From contig NC_051099.1 in the NCBI RefSeq assembly GCF_901709675.1, forward strand, positions 3,906,001 through 3,970,000: a stretch of DNA of 64,000 nt. Reading direction: 5' to 3'. The notes below the pieces were generated by a model. The model searched no databases and was not told where the DNA came from. It saw only the letters and a list, made by a program, of their open reading frames with translations. This DNA comes from Syngnathus acus (taxonomy: Eukaryota > Chordata > Actinopteri > Syngnathiformes > Syngnathidae). Made by a program: the position numbers and the translations under genes. Positions 45,511 through 58,500 of the stretch are shown piece by piece; position 1 is the stretch's first letter; every line of letters begins with the position of its first letter.

Positions 45511-48500
45511 GGTTGGCTGCGTTTGATTGGCCGAATGGTGTCAGGGTTGGTGAAAGAGAGTCATGTGACAATAAAACGAATCTATCAGCAAATTATAACG
45601 GAGTCACTGTATGGGATGGCGTCGCCCATCCATGGCAACGTGGGACTTTGCGAGCCGTGATAAGCGTGAGAGAAACTTTTGCAAAGATTATCCAACGCCA
45701 ACGATAACACTTGCAGCTTCGCTGTCAGATAAACAAAAACATGTTTGCTCCATTGGGGCAGCAAATGTGACACATCGGCGCAGCGACACGCTGGCCTGTG
45801 TTGTCCAGCGCTTCTCACGACCCGCTGGTAGCCCCGACGCTGCTCGGCGCCAAGACAAACGGCGGCAAAGCAAAACCGCAGGCCGGTGTCGTGCAGACAG
45901 GCCGCCATCTTTGAGGAATTTCTAGACTAGCAGGGAAAGGCAAATTGACGAGCGATGCGTTGCGTGTGTCATTATTGAGTCTTCCTTCACGAGAGCCGTC
46001 GCAGAGTAAGATAAGCGATCGTTGCTATTATTCAAATGTTGCCGCCAAAAGTTGGGAACTGACCTGTCCTTGTGTGGTGTTGTTGCAGGAAATGTTGTTG
46101 GACTTTGGAGGTCCTATTATTGTTGTTGTTAGCATGTTGCTAAGCTGCCACGGCCTGATGGATGTTGTTGCTCAAATAAAGCTCATCATGAATCATGAGA
46201 CTTTCCAACATGCGTAATGGCGTCCGATCCAATCTCAGTCTGCTTGTAAAAAAAAGGTGCCACCCACCTGAGCTCCGTTTCCTGTTGCGTGAACCCCCGC
46301 CGCCGGGTCGCCGCCGGACCCGGGTGGACTTGATTGACACTTTCAGCACCTGCGCAAATGAACGGACAGACTCGTAAACATCTCGAAGCTGAGTCACCGC
46401 GTGCATGCGCCGCCTTGCGCGCTGTCATGGCACACATGAGCAAAGCACCGTGGGGTGAACCTGCTAGCCTGCAAAAACATAACACAGGCATCAAGACAAA
46501 GCAATAAAACATGACACATGACAACAAGCCACAACATGTGAAAACAGGCCACAACGTACCACGAGCAGACGACATTATGGGATGAAGCCCATGTGACAGC
46601 CCTTATGGACATTCTTGAGGACAGGCGACAACAAAAGACAACATGATGAGTCTTAAGGGCTCATGACAATATGCGATGACGCATCATGCTAATTGATGAC
46701 ATGCGACGTTTGTCACAACGACACAAGTCAAATTGTTTCCAGACGTACTGTACGCTGAGAATCCCCCACAATGCAAAAGTAGCTGCAAAGTAGGAACAAG
46801 TTGTCATTTTGTCGCACTGAGGAATGCGCGAGCGCTCCAAAAACCAGCAGACGTTAGCTAACGTCTACATTAGGACGCAGCCTCAAGCCAGCGACGGGGC
46901 GGCCCCCCACTGGGCAAGCCTGAGGGTACAAGTGCACAAAGCACGCCTACGTCCAGAAAAACAGCAGCGCGATAAGGTTGATGAAGGGCAGACTGCGGCA
47001 AAAGGGCGCCAACGCGTCTTGACTCGGCGCCACATCGCGCTAGCCTAGCATATCGTATGTAAACGTTGGCCTTGGCTGATACTCAGTGAAATTTTTGATG
47101 AGAGTGATTTCGGCGTGGCTCGCAGATCCTTCCCATGACTCATAAGGACCCCCACCACGCGCTACACCCCCCCCCACCACCTCCCGAGAGGGTTGGAACA
47201 ACAGGCAATCTCGAACTACGCCATACATAAACATTGAACGCAGACATCATCCATCATGGTGTCAACAATACAGCCACTAAAGTATTGGGACAGTTCTCCA
47301 ATCAATCAATCAAACAGTCAAATGAGCTGTCAGTCAATCAGAGGCTTTTCCACAGGAGGAGCCTGAAAGGCCAAAAGACCTTGCCACTGTTTCTCTTTGA
47401 CGATGCCTTGTGTTGTCTACATGTTGAGAAAAAAAAACATCCATTCCTGCACGTTTGAAGAGTGCTACACAATGGCCGACTGACAGGGAGGGATTCCCAC
47501 CGCAGAAGAAATCCTGGCTGGAGGGGGTCACGTCGTACGAGCGGCGCACGTCTAGCAGAAGGACACAAGAAGGTGGCTTGTGTGCGAAGCTGTTTTTGCA
47601 GGGCGACAAACAGCAAAGCAGGATGGCGAGCAAACAAGTGGAAGGAGGTCACTTCCTTGGAGCCGGCCGGCACCACAACTTATTTGCCAGCCTTTACGAC
47701 GCAATCCGGCGCCATGAATGGACGCTGTGTCACGCTCGCTCATAACAAACGTGGCCATCTCCGAGGGCTTGGCGATACCACCGCATCCTTCTGTGAGGAC
47801 GCTGGCTCGCCCCGCACATGCAGCTTGTCAACACGCACGCGCCTCAACGCCACAACATGCGGCACACATGCTGCTGACATGTTGACGCCGTTGACTGCTG
47901 CAGGTGTGACTGCCATGATGTCACACACTCGAGGATGTGAGCACAGCTTTCCACTGCTACACACACACACACACACAATGGAGAAAGTGCAGCAAAGTGC
48001 ATGTGAATGCTTTGACTGTTAAGTATTGAACGAGGCCATTCTTTTCCCCTTTTACGGGCGGCGGCGACGCTTTGAGATGCGAGTGAGTCATCTTAACGGT
48101 TTTTCCACATACAAGCTGTGCCCACTTGTCGCTTTGACTTGCGAGCGTGAGCTTGAGATACAAGCTGACTGAAGCCACTTGAGAGTCAAGCGCAGCCGAC
48201 AGTTCCCGTCCAGCGGATGCATGATAGGCTTTTTTTCTTTGGTGACATCATCGGAGGTGCTGGCCACGTTGCCGGCTTGTCATGTTTCATCACACGCAGT
48301 TGAACAAAGTAACCACGGCTGTGAGCGAGCGGACGTTTTTTTTTTTAGCATTTCTTTTTTCTCCTGAAATTGGATCGTGTTTCAGCACATAGCTATGCGT
48401 TGACATCAACGCAACAGAGCAGACGCAGAACATCATCGCACACCAAGTACGGCGGCTCAGGTAGCAAGCGCGCACACGCATGTGCACACACCTGTGGTCA

Positions 48501-49066
48501 TGGTGCTGAAGCACCGAGCTTCACTTAAGTCCTTCAAAGCAGACAAGTCAGGTCATGTGACCTCACATGACCTTTGTTCATGTGCCCAACCCTGCATTTG
48601 ATCCCAACCTAAGAAGAGAATCCTCGAGGCGTCCTACCCAGATGCCCCAGCCGCCTCATCCGGCCAATCAGAACCGATCTCGAAAATCTGCTAATCGATA
48701 CGCGACTGTGCTTGCTTTTCCACAAACATCATGGACTTCATCATCCATCTTCATCATCCGTCCATCCGTCCAGCAACTGTATCTATCTATGCTGGTTGTG
48801 GTCCACTGGTCTTAAAGTGTCCAGTTAGAGTCTCCCTTTCCCTCAGACACCCCCCACAAGAACCCCCCCCCCCTCCATGTTCTTAAAGTGTTTGGCAGTG
48901 CGGAGGCAAATAAAAGTGTACTGTACGGGTGTGTTTGTTTGAACAAAATGATTCAATGTGTTTTCTCGGCTTGTCTATCTGAGCGTGAGCGTCTGCGCTC
49001 CAATTAAAGCCGCTTCGGACCCCCCTCCCCGACAGGCACCCCCTCATCCCCCTCCTGGAAGCCAGG

Positions 49067-49080
49067 AGGGATAAAAGCGG
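49067..49080 (+). promoter_or_regulatory. TATA-like element upstream of eln
   Basis: GGGATAAAAGCGG lies about 45 bp before the eln start codon, so a start site 25-30 bp downstream would leave only a 5' UTR of about 15-20 nt. Use as a TATA box is inferred; the true start may lie further upstream. Confidence 0.35.
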
Positions 49081-49115
49081 CCGGCTTGGAGCGGGCCACG
49101 ACATTTGGGAGCAGG

Positions 49116-52100
49116 ATGGCAGGAGGGATGAGGCGCTGGTACCTGAGAGACGCCAGCCCACCGGTGCTGATGCTGCTGGTGGTGGTCCTGGCGTTGTGCA
49201 GACCCTCGCTGCAAGGAGGTAAGTCGCTTTTTCCTCTGTAAAGATCACATGCATGCTTTAGAATTCTCAAAGGTGATGAATCGATATCTCATCAATGATC
49301 AAATTCAACTCTTGAGAATTGATGGTCGTTACAAATCATACCAGTGACTGAATTGATGTTTCTGAATGTGCACGGTCCTCTTTTTCAATTAATGGATGGA
49401 AATTAAAAACATGTTAACTATTATGAAATTGGTTGACGAATAAAAAAATAAAAATAAAAATCGAGCGTGAGTGTCTGGGTGCGAGTTGTGGTCGACAGCA
49501 GCTCCTTGCGAGTCTTTTCATTTTGTATTTGTGCCATTCAGTCCATGGCTCTCCTTGCTCACATGCCATGGCATTCAATACCTGACTCGAACTTCACTCG
49601 AGTGATGGTGTAAATCATTGCTAAATATTAAGGCAGAACTATGTACAGTCACTCGAGAACTATACAGCTGTAAATTTGATGCAAACTGGGTGAAACAAAC
49701 AAGTGGACATGAATTTGTCTTCTAGTGCAACATGTCTTGGCATCTTTTACACTAACAGTAGTGATGCAATGAATGCATGAATTATGTTCCCATTGTGAGA
49801 GTCCAGTTGTCCAGAAAAATTCATATAATTCCGAGTTTTGGGGGTCTGGCAGAACCTTGGTGGGCTTTGGCGAAGGGGAGCCTGGGGCCAGGGGGTACGC
49901 ATTGAAATGCTACATGACGTTACAATCAGACGAGTCATTCACATTCTTTAGGAATCCCTGCAGACTGTTTTTTTTTTGGGGGGGGGGGGGTGTACAATTG
50001 TGCTTTCCTTTTATAGCTAACTTTCTATTTATGGAACTCGGGTTACATCCAACACAACACAAGCCTCTCAATTAACGGCAGAAGTAAAAACATGTGTTCT
50101 GGATGAGGGGCTTTCTCCACTCAGACCACTCTGGCTTATTTCATGTAGACACACACACACGCACATGTACACGTGCACACACACACAAAACGCAACCTGG
50201 GTGATTTTTGGTCTTTACAAATTGGTATTTCCCAATAAAATTCTTTGTGCTAGCAAAGTCATTAAAGAGTAATGACTCGTACAATATTAATATTCATGTT
50301 TCCAGGAAAAATAGTTCCTGCTCCAGTTATGATGCCAGTCGCAGAAAATTCATCTGATTTGACATTAAATGGAATCTGTGTACAGGTGTGATACCCGCTG
50401 GTGTTGGAGGAGCAGCTGGAACTGGCACCGGTGCTGGAACTGGGTACGGTTCAGCTGGAGCAGGAACTGGATTCAGACAAGGTGGGGCAGGCACAGGATT
50501 CGGTCCTGCTGGTGGAGGCTTTGGTCAAGGAGGAGCAGGAGGTTGGGGCATTTAGTTTTATTGAAATAAAACCAGAAGTCAGTCTTTAGCATTTATATGC
50601 ATTCTGTCTTTTAAAATTGTATTGCTCAGGTGGCTTTGTTGGTCAAGGTCCAGGAGGATTCCAGCCTGGCACCTACGGTCCAGGCAGTGGTGGAGAGGGA
50701 GGTTATGGAGCTGGTATGACAAATTCAACTCAAATGATGATTCTTATTTCATGTGGTGCAATTGTCTAAGAAGACTTACTTAATAGTTCAAACTTCTTGC
50801 AGGTGTAAAGCCTCCAAAAACAGGTAAGGCTTTCTTCTCCTGCTTGTGCGCAGTCGTCTCTATTTATGTACTTAGATATTTTTCTTTCATACATACTGTA
50901 TATAATGATCCTGGTAATTATTCTAAACATGACTCAAGGTGGCGGCTATGCTGGCCAAGGAGGAGTCAATGGAGGCTTTGGACCAGGACAGGCAACCGGG
51001 GGTAGAGGTTTGGGTGCAGGTGGACTTGGATTAGGCGGTCTTGGAAGTTATGGAACTGGGCCCGGGGGAGCCTCTGCTGCTGGTTTTGGTCCAGGAAGTC
51101 AAGGGGGTGTGGTTGGATCACAAGGTGCCAGTCAAGGGACCGGAGGAGGCCTCGTACCTGGAGGTTCGTTCAAATTTACATCATCCTGTCATCAGAATCG
51201 AGCAATATCATCACGTTGAATGGAAAATAAACCAAGTCTGTTTTTGATTCAGGTGGCTTTGGTGGAAGTTACGGCCAAGGCGGCAGTGTCCAGTACCCAG
51301 GACTTGGTGGAACTGGACCCAAACCTCCTAAATCAGGTACCTGATCAGTAATGTATGTTTATTTATTTACTGCTTCAAAAAGAGGAATATAATTCTGATT
51401 GTGGTAACAGGTTACACCCCAGGGGGAACAGGATTCGGACCTGGTGGTGCAGGGGTTGCACCAGGGGGTGCTGGATTTGGGCCTGGAGGGGCTGGATTTG
51501 GACCTGGAGGTGCAGGAGTTGGGCCTGGTGGTGCAGGATTTGGGCCTGGAAGTGCCGGCGTAGGGCCTGGTGGCGCAGGATTTGGGCCTGGAGGTGCCGG
51601 CGTAAGGCCTGGGGGTGCAGGGGCAGGGCCTGGCACTGCAGGTTTTGGGCCTGGGGGTGCAGGGTATGGGCCAGGAGGTGCAGGGGTTGGACCTGGCACT
51701 GCAGGTTTTGGACCTGGAGGTGCAGGGTATGGGCCAGGAGGTGCAGGGGTTGGACCTGGCACTGCAGGTTTTGGACCTGGAGGTGCAGGGTATGGGCCAG
51801 GAGGTGCAGGGGTTGGACCTGGCACTGCAGGTTTTGGGCCTGGGGGTGCAGGGTTCGGGCCAGGCGGCGCAGGATTTGTACCAGGGGGAGCAGGGCTTGT
51901 GCCAGGAGGTGCAGGAGTTGGCTCAAGTGGGAAGAGTGGGAGCAAAGCATCAAAACAACTTCCAGGTACATTGCTATAGAGGACAACTCGTTATTTTATA
52001 TATATGACACCAGGTCACTTTATATACAGGACAGTTTGGGGCCCTTGATTGCTAAAATTGGCCTCTGCTCTCATACAGGTGTAGGGGTTCCTGGACTATA

Positions 52101-52525
52101 CCAAGGTGGATTTGTACCAAGTCAAGGTATATTTAAAGACACAGATTTAAATACACCAAATTATTGAAACACAAACAAATAAAAATTTTTGATTTCTCTT
52201 GACTAGATTTTTTAAGCCGAGGTATTGTCCCTGGAGTGGCAACAGGAAATGGACTTGGGCCGCAGACAGGTGTGAACTCCATTTCAAATCTGCCATTGCT
52301 CTGTGGAGCATATCTTACAAATTCAAGTGTTGTCTTCTACCTTGCAGGTGGCGGGGTACTCGGCCAAGGTGCAGACAGTAAGTGAGAGCATATATTCAAA
52401 CGGCAAATATCTTATCATGACAATACCCACACGGAAAGTCAATAATGAATTTCTTTCTTAAGATGGTCGAGGACAGCAGCTGCCAGGTGTTTTTCGTGGG
52501 TACCCTCTCATATCACCCAAGTCAG
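49116..52525 (+). other. eln: eln block A: exons 1-11
   Basis: Exons: 49116-49218, 50386-50541, 50630-50713, 50803-50823, 50939-51163, 51253-51336, 51411-51965, 52079-52126, 52207-52269, 52348-52377, 52463-52525. Intron 1 (1.17 kb) is the longest in the gene. Lys occurs only in small exons or exon ends (GVKPPKTG; GPKPPKSG; GKSGSKASKQLPG; LISPKSG). Exon 7 is a single 555-nt exon made almost wholly of GPGGAG-type repeats. Confidence 0.85.
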
Positions 52526-55500
52526 GTAACTAAAGTCTGATTTAAAACCCGATTAGTGAATACAGACAGACCCAAAATGGATTTTCACTTCAACAGGAGT
52601 AGGCAAGTCAAAAAGTCCAGCCAAAGCAGCAGCCAAGTATGGTAAAGGCACTTTCTTTCAATTTTATCCCTTTGACAACATCCAAAATAATAAATGCTTG
52701 AGCTAACCTCATTGTGTCCACCAGGTGGAGTTGGAGCAGGTGCCCTTGGTCAAGGTGGTGCTGGAATACCTGCAGGAGGGGTCGGTCTCCCTGGTTTTGG
52801 AGGCGGAGCTGGAGCAATAGGTGGACCTGGAGCTGTTCCTGGATATGGAGGAGGAGTTGGAATAGGTGGCGGACCAGGAGCTGTTCCTGGATATGGGGGT
52901 GGAACTGGAACAACAGGTGGAGCTGGAGCTGTTCCTGGATATGGCGGCAGAGCTGGAACAGGTACCAAATTTCTCAGTGTTGCTTTACAAAGGAAAGCAT
53001 ACATGAAGAAATAGATAAGTCCGTAAATCTATGAATGCTTTGTGCCCTAGGTTATGGTCCTGGGTCAGCCAAAGCGCTCAAATATGGTGAGACATATTCA
53101 CCAAAAGTTGGCATCCTATCAATTTAACAACCTTAAAAAAATTCAAGTCTGAGGACATGTCGCCAAAAACCTTGTCCAGGGCAGTCTGGTGGTGTCGGCA
53201 CTGGTGCAACCGGAGGCCTTGGTGGACCAGGAGGAAGGGGTGGTGCTGGATATGGTCCAGGTGGTGCGGGCACTGGGACAGGTGGTGCTGGATATGGTCC
53301 AGGTGGTGCGGGCACTGGGACAGGTGGTGCTGGATATGGTCCAGGTGGTGCGGGCACTGAGACAGGTGGTACTGGATATGGCCCCGGTGCTGCTGGAACT
53401 GGGTTCGGTGGTGTTGGCAGTGGACCTGTTGGAGGAGGTTATGGGCCGGGTAGTACCGGTACAGGACCAGGAAGAGCTGCACCAGTACTAGGAGGAACAG
53501 GAACTGGATCTGGGGGTAATTATGACTCAATTTTCTGTTGGAATAACTCAAGCACCCGTCTGACATTTTTTCCAATTACATTGTCTTCATATTTCAGGAT
53601 ACAATGCCAATGCCAAAGCCCGTAAATATGGTAAGATAAGTCAGGTGCACATTTATTGTTTGGATGTATTTATAACAATAACAAAACATCCCCCGATAGG
53701 TATGATGAGTGGAACACTGGGGAGTCAAGGTATAGGTACTGGGGGTGTTGGACCTGCTAGTGCTGGCACAGGCTACGGACCAGGAGGAGTCAGGCCTGGT
53801 GGTGTTGGGACAGGGTTTGGACCTAGTGGTACTGCAGCAGGGTTTGGCCCAGCAGCATCTGGTGGCGCAGGGGGATTTACTGGACCTGGGGGAGCTGGTA
53901 CAGGTTTTGTACCTGGAAGAGGTGGTGTGAGTACTGGCTACGGACCAGGGGCAGGAGTTGGGCCTGGAGGTACTGGATATGGACCAGGAGGTAAGAAAAT
54001 AAGTCAAAGTCAAAGATTAGTTAATCAAGATTAACTAATTATGGACTAATGACGAATGTGTTATTCTTAGTTGCTAATGGGTCTTAATTTTTCAGGTTAT
54101 GCAGGTGCCAAAGCCAACAAATATGGTAAGAGGAACACAATTACCAATACTTGATTACAATTTGAGGTCTGTAAGTAAACTTGTCCTGTGTAGGAGGACT
54201 TGGTGTTGGAAGTGGACCAAGTTCTGGACAAGGTGGTGGAGCGGGTGCAAGACTGCCTGGTTCTGGTGTTGGAACCAGTGGAGGACCTGCTGGTTTTGGA
54301 CAGGGTGGTGCCGGAGGTATAAGGAGTTGTAAAACCTTGTCCAACTATTTATATTCAATCTGTCGTGCTGTTGCCTGTCCTGAATAATGAGTGTCAATTG
54401 GGGACAGGTGGAACCGGGTATGGACAAGGTGGTTACAACACTGGAGTCGCCCCTGGAACAGGTTTTGGGCCAGGTGGAGGCTACGGTGCAGGGACAGGAA
54501 CTGGATATGGACCAGGTTCAAATTACTGTCTGGAAACCATCAAAATCCTAACTATGACTGAACTAAACAAAATGTCATTCACAGGATATGGCGCTGGCTC
54601 AAAAGCTGCCAAATATGGTACAAATATTCGATTGCTTCATTCAAATTAACATTCTAATAGATGATTTTGTATTTGCTCCAGTTCCTATAAATGATCTGTG
54701 TGCTGGGTGTAGGACAAGGTGGACTCGGGGGCGGACAAGGTGGACTCAGTGGTGGGGGAATCGGAGGCGGAGCCGGACAAGGTGGACTCGGCGGTGGGGC
54801 AATCGGAGGCGGAGCCGGACAAGGTGGACTCGGCGGTGGGACAATCGGAGGCGGAGCTGGCCAAGGTGGACTCGGTGGTGGGGTACTCGGAGGCGGAGCC
54901 GGACAAGGTGGACCCGGTGGTGGGGTACTCGGAGGCGGAGCCGGACAAGGTGGACTCGGCGGTGGGGTACTCGGCGGAGGAGCCGGACAAGGTGGACTCG
55001 GCGGTGGGGTACTAGGAGGCGGAGCCGGCCAAGGTGGACTCGGCGGTGGGGCAATCGGAGGCGGCCAAGGTGGACTCGGTGGTAGAGGACTCGGAGGCGG
55101 AGCCGGACAAGGTGGACTCGGTGGTGGGGTACTCGGAGGCGGACAAGGTGGACTCGGTGGTGGGGTGACACAATGTTGTTGATTTGTCTTGTCAGGTTTC
55201 GGGACAGCTGGATCCAAAGCAGACAAATATGGTAGGAAATTGGACAAGTTTGAAGTCTAAAGTTATTGAAAGGAAGACATTGACTGGTAAATGAATTGAA
55301 ATCATGATGTCATTTTGTAGGTCTACCAGGTGGAGTGCAACCAGGTCCAGGAAGTGGCACCGGCGCTCCAGTCAATGGCACTAGAGTGTACATGAACGGA
55401 ACCAATACTGGTGGTGCTACTCGTGCAACAACTGGACCCGGTGGTAAGGTTCTGTCTGCGTAAAAAATATTATTTCAATGAGGTTAGTCAGTAATCCAAG

Positions 55501-58500
55501 TGTGTGCTGGGTCAGGGCGAGGAACTACACAAGGGACACGAGCTCCACTTCCAGAAGGCACGTACACGACACAATCTTTTGTGATTTCTTTGTAGAACTC
55601 TAACATGTTATTTGTTACTGATCCAGGTGGGACTCGCACTGACGTGGGAAGAGACGGAAGAGAATTTGATGGAGGTCCGTGTGCGAAAAAATAAAATGAT
55701 CTTACATAGCTTAACTCTACTTCCAAAAAGTAGATTAAAATTCTGCAACGCATCATGTTCTGGTTGTCGGCTATCAATGACATCATCAGATTATCAAGCA
55801 ATCGTTTCAATTTTAACAATCTGTTCCATTCCAGGTGAGGGTGGTCCGGGCAGTGTGATAGAAGGTTCTGGCATTGCTGCAGGAGAAGGTGTGTTGAACT
55901 GAAACTTCTTGCATTGGAAGCTCGAAAGATCCACAACGCTAATCAAAGGGGGACGTGTTCATGTCTAAACGAGGGAAATCGTTTCAAACAACTGCTTTTA
56001 GTCATTCATTGTTGTTTTACATGTGAAGCACTCATAAAAGTGTGCACATACATCCACTGCTATTGCTACAGGGGTCGGTGGCAGACCATTTGGTGCAGGA
56101 GTGGATGGAGATGGTCTAGGAGGAACAGGAATTCCCATCCTTGGAGGAAGACCAGGTTATTATCAGGCATTTCAAAGAATTCTTCAAATGACATTTCTGT
56201 GGATTAGTCACACTGCTGCTGTTGTTTTTATGAAACAGGTCTTGGTGGGACTCCTCTTCCAGGTCAGCGTTTACCTTTGAGATTGTGCTTGTTTGCCTTT
56301 GTGGACATTGTCTAAGGTGTGCTTGTTGTTCTACAGGATCCACAGGAGCGGCACCCGGTAGGTTTTGATGGGATCGCACAAAGCTTGCATGGAACTTCCC
56401 AATATGGTTTGTATTCCTTATCTTGTCTCTCTGCAGGTGGGGGAAGAGCTGTCCAACCAACCGGTATGATTTTTTGAGATTCCACTGTGTGTCTAACAGA
56501 AGACAAGCTAACTGCCGTGTCTTGTATTTACAGGCACAAGTGGGGTCCTACCTGGAGCCCAACCTCTCAAACCACCAGGTGACTCACTGACACATTTGAA
56601 CATGACCACTCTTAGACCTTTTAATTGGATGCATTTTATAAAGCTCTGCTGGTCCTTTACGCGAAGGAGTCCCGAGAGGCGATACCCCTGGCGAAGGAGA
56701 GGGAGAAGCCCGTCCTGATACAGTGACAGATGGTCGACGTTGGACAGGAGGAACCAGTGCAGGACCAGTAGGAGGAAGTGGAATTGGATTTGGACCAGGA
56801 GGCACATCAATAGCAGTTGGGGCAACACAAAAACCATCCAAAGGTGCCTCCTATACCTTTTCTCATCAATGTGATATTTTCATAGCAACAAAGAAACAAC
56901 ATTTACACACAATCAAAATCCATGGATGTGGTCCTCTATACAGCATACAATCCAGACGGGACCAAAGTTGGAGCTTTACCTGGTGGAGGAGGAGGTGCCA
57001 CCCAGGTAGTTGGAGGAGGTCCAGGAGGAGCTGGGAGCGGACCTGGTGTATTTGGAGGCGGTCCAGGAGGAGCTGGGAGTGGACCTGGTGTATTTGGAGG
57101 AGGTCCAGGAGGAGCTGGGAGCGGACCTGGTGTATTTGGAGGAGGTCCAGGAGGAGTTGGAATCGGAACTGGTGTAGTTGGAGGAGGTCCAGGAGGAGTT
57201 GGGACCGGTCTTGGTGGACTCGGAGGAATTGGGGCCGGCACTGGCGGAGTAGGAACCGGTCTTACAAAGCCTGGAAAAAGTGAGCTGCTCCTTGAACTGT
57301 GTGAAAATTATATAATCTAGGCAGAATTTCAAAAATATTTCTACAATCCATGCGTCCTCCATCGTAGGTTATGGTGCTGGTGGAGCTGGGGCTTTACCAG
57401 GTGGAGGTATATCCATGACATTTTATCCACAGATTTAAGTAGCAAACGTCTAAAAGTGCAGTCTGACCCTTTTCTCACGCTCAGGTCTACGCTTCCCAAA
57501 TGGAGCTGGTGTAGGACTCGGAGGAAAACCAGGCAAAAGTACTGTACTTTCCTAGATTTGAGTTTTTCCATGTGAAAGAACTTCATCCAATAATGAATGT
57601 TTTTGTGTGCTGATCAGCATATGGAAATTTCAGACCAGGAGGCCAGGGTGGGGTTGGGCCTGGTGCCTATGGTGGACCTGGTGCCTATGGTGGACCTGGT
57701 GCCTATGGTGGACCTGGAGGTGGTTATGGTCCAGGAGGAACTGGGACAGGGACTGGTGGTGCTGGAGGAGGTCCCGGAGGATTTGGGACTGGACATGGTG
57801 GAACTGGAGGGGGGGCAGGTGGAGTTGGGAGCAGGACTGGCACGTTTGGACCTGTTCCAGGAGTTAGGCCTGGTGGAGTAGATACAGGTCTCACAAAACC
57901 TGGAAAAAGTGAGCTGCTTATAAACTTGTTTATAAAATGTGTTGTTGTAAAAGTTGTAAAAGATGCATTCACTTCACACGTCGTCAATTGTAGGTTATGG
58001 TGCCGGTGGAGCTGGAGTTTTACTAGGTGGAGGTAAGCCAATTATGTTTGACTTGCTGAATAAAATGACAGACATTACGTAAATATGTGTTCCTTCCTCA
58101 CAGGTCTACGTTTCCCGACTGGAGCTGGAAGTCAAGTGGGGGTTGGGCCTGGTGGCTATGGTGGTACCGGAGGTGGTGGCGTTGGTCCAGGCGGAGTTGG
58201 GACAGGATCAGGTGTAAATGGAGGAGGACAAGGACGGTTTGGAGCCGGGCCAGGTGCTGTTGGCGGAGGTCCAGGAGGTGTCGGAACGAGTCAAGGTGGC
58301 ATGGTGCCTGGATCAGGTCTCACAAAACCTGGAAAAAGTGAGCTGCGCTTGAACAAATGTGCAAAGTACACAGTAATTCTTGGTCAATTAAATGTGTGAA
58401 GAAATCTCCACATTTCACCTATCATGTATCATAGGTTATGGTGCTGGTGGAGCGGGAATTTTGCCAGGTGGAGGTACGCCAATTGCATTTCATTTGTGGA

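Larger units (their letters stand above)
42507..49115. other. 6.6 kb gene-free interval between mrps17 and eln
   Basis: I found no exon with protein similarity on either strand; the open frames here are short and lack splice or codon support. Contents noted: a CRE at 42811-42818, a degenerate dispersed-repeat fragment near 45433-45510, a C-rich run near 45067-45150, a (CA)n run near 47960 and a C-run at 48866-48874. It lies between divergently transcribed genes and is the natural place for eln enhancers; that is inference only. Confidence 0.5.
52597..55231 (+). other. eln: eln block B: exons 12-23, KA cross-link and repeat exons
   Basis: Exons: 52597-52641, 52725-52961, 53051-53086, 53180-53515, 53598-53630, 53700-53990, 54096-54125, 54194-54316, 54408-54515, 54585-54617, 54713-55159, 55196-55231. 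The pattern is mostly strict alternation. Short exons end in the motif KYG (SPAKAAAKYG, SAKALKYG, NAKARKYG, GAKANKYG, GSKAAKYG, GSKADKYG). Long Gly-rich, nearly Lys-free exons lie between them. The six KYG exons are the clearest desmosine-type cross-link modules in the gene. Confidence 0.88.

Noticed and set aside
45000-48800. Several frames of 60-190 codons between mrps17 and eln
   Set aside because: They contain microsatellite-coded residues, lack splice sites in phase and resemble no family.
51375-51986. Long open frames on the opposite strand of eln exon 7 (up to about 200 codons)
   Set aside because: The GC-rich repeat lacks stop codons on both strands. The plus frame fits splice phases and elastin chemistry; the antisense Pro/Leu/Gln-rich frames do not.
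53180-55159. Regular repeats that might look like a CRISPR array
   Set aside because: The repeats are in-frame coding units with no unique spacers, in a vertebrate gene.
54654-55247. Antisense Pro-rich frame of about 197 codons over eln exon 22
   Set aside because: It is the reverse of the 42-bp Gly repeat and has no splice or family support.
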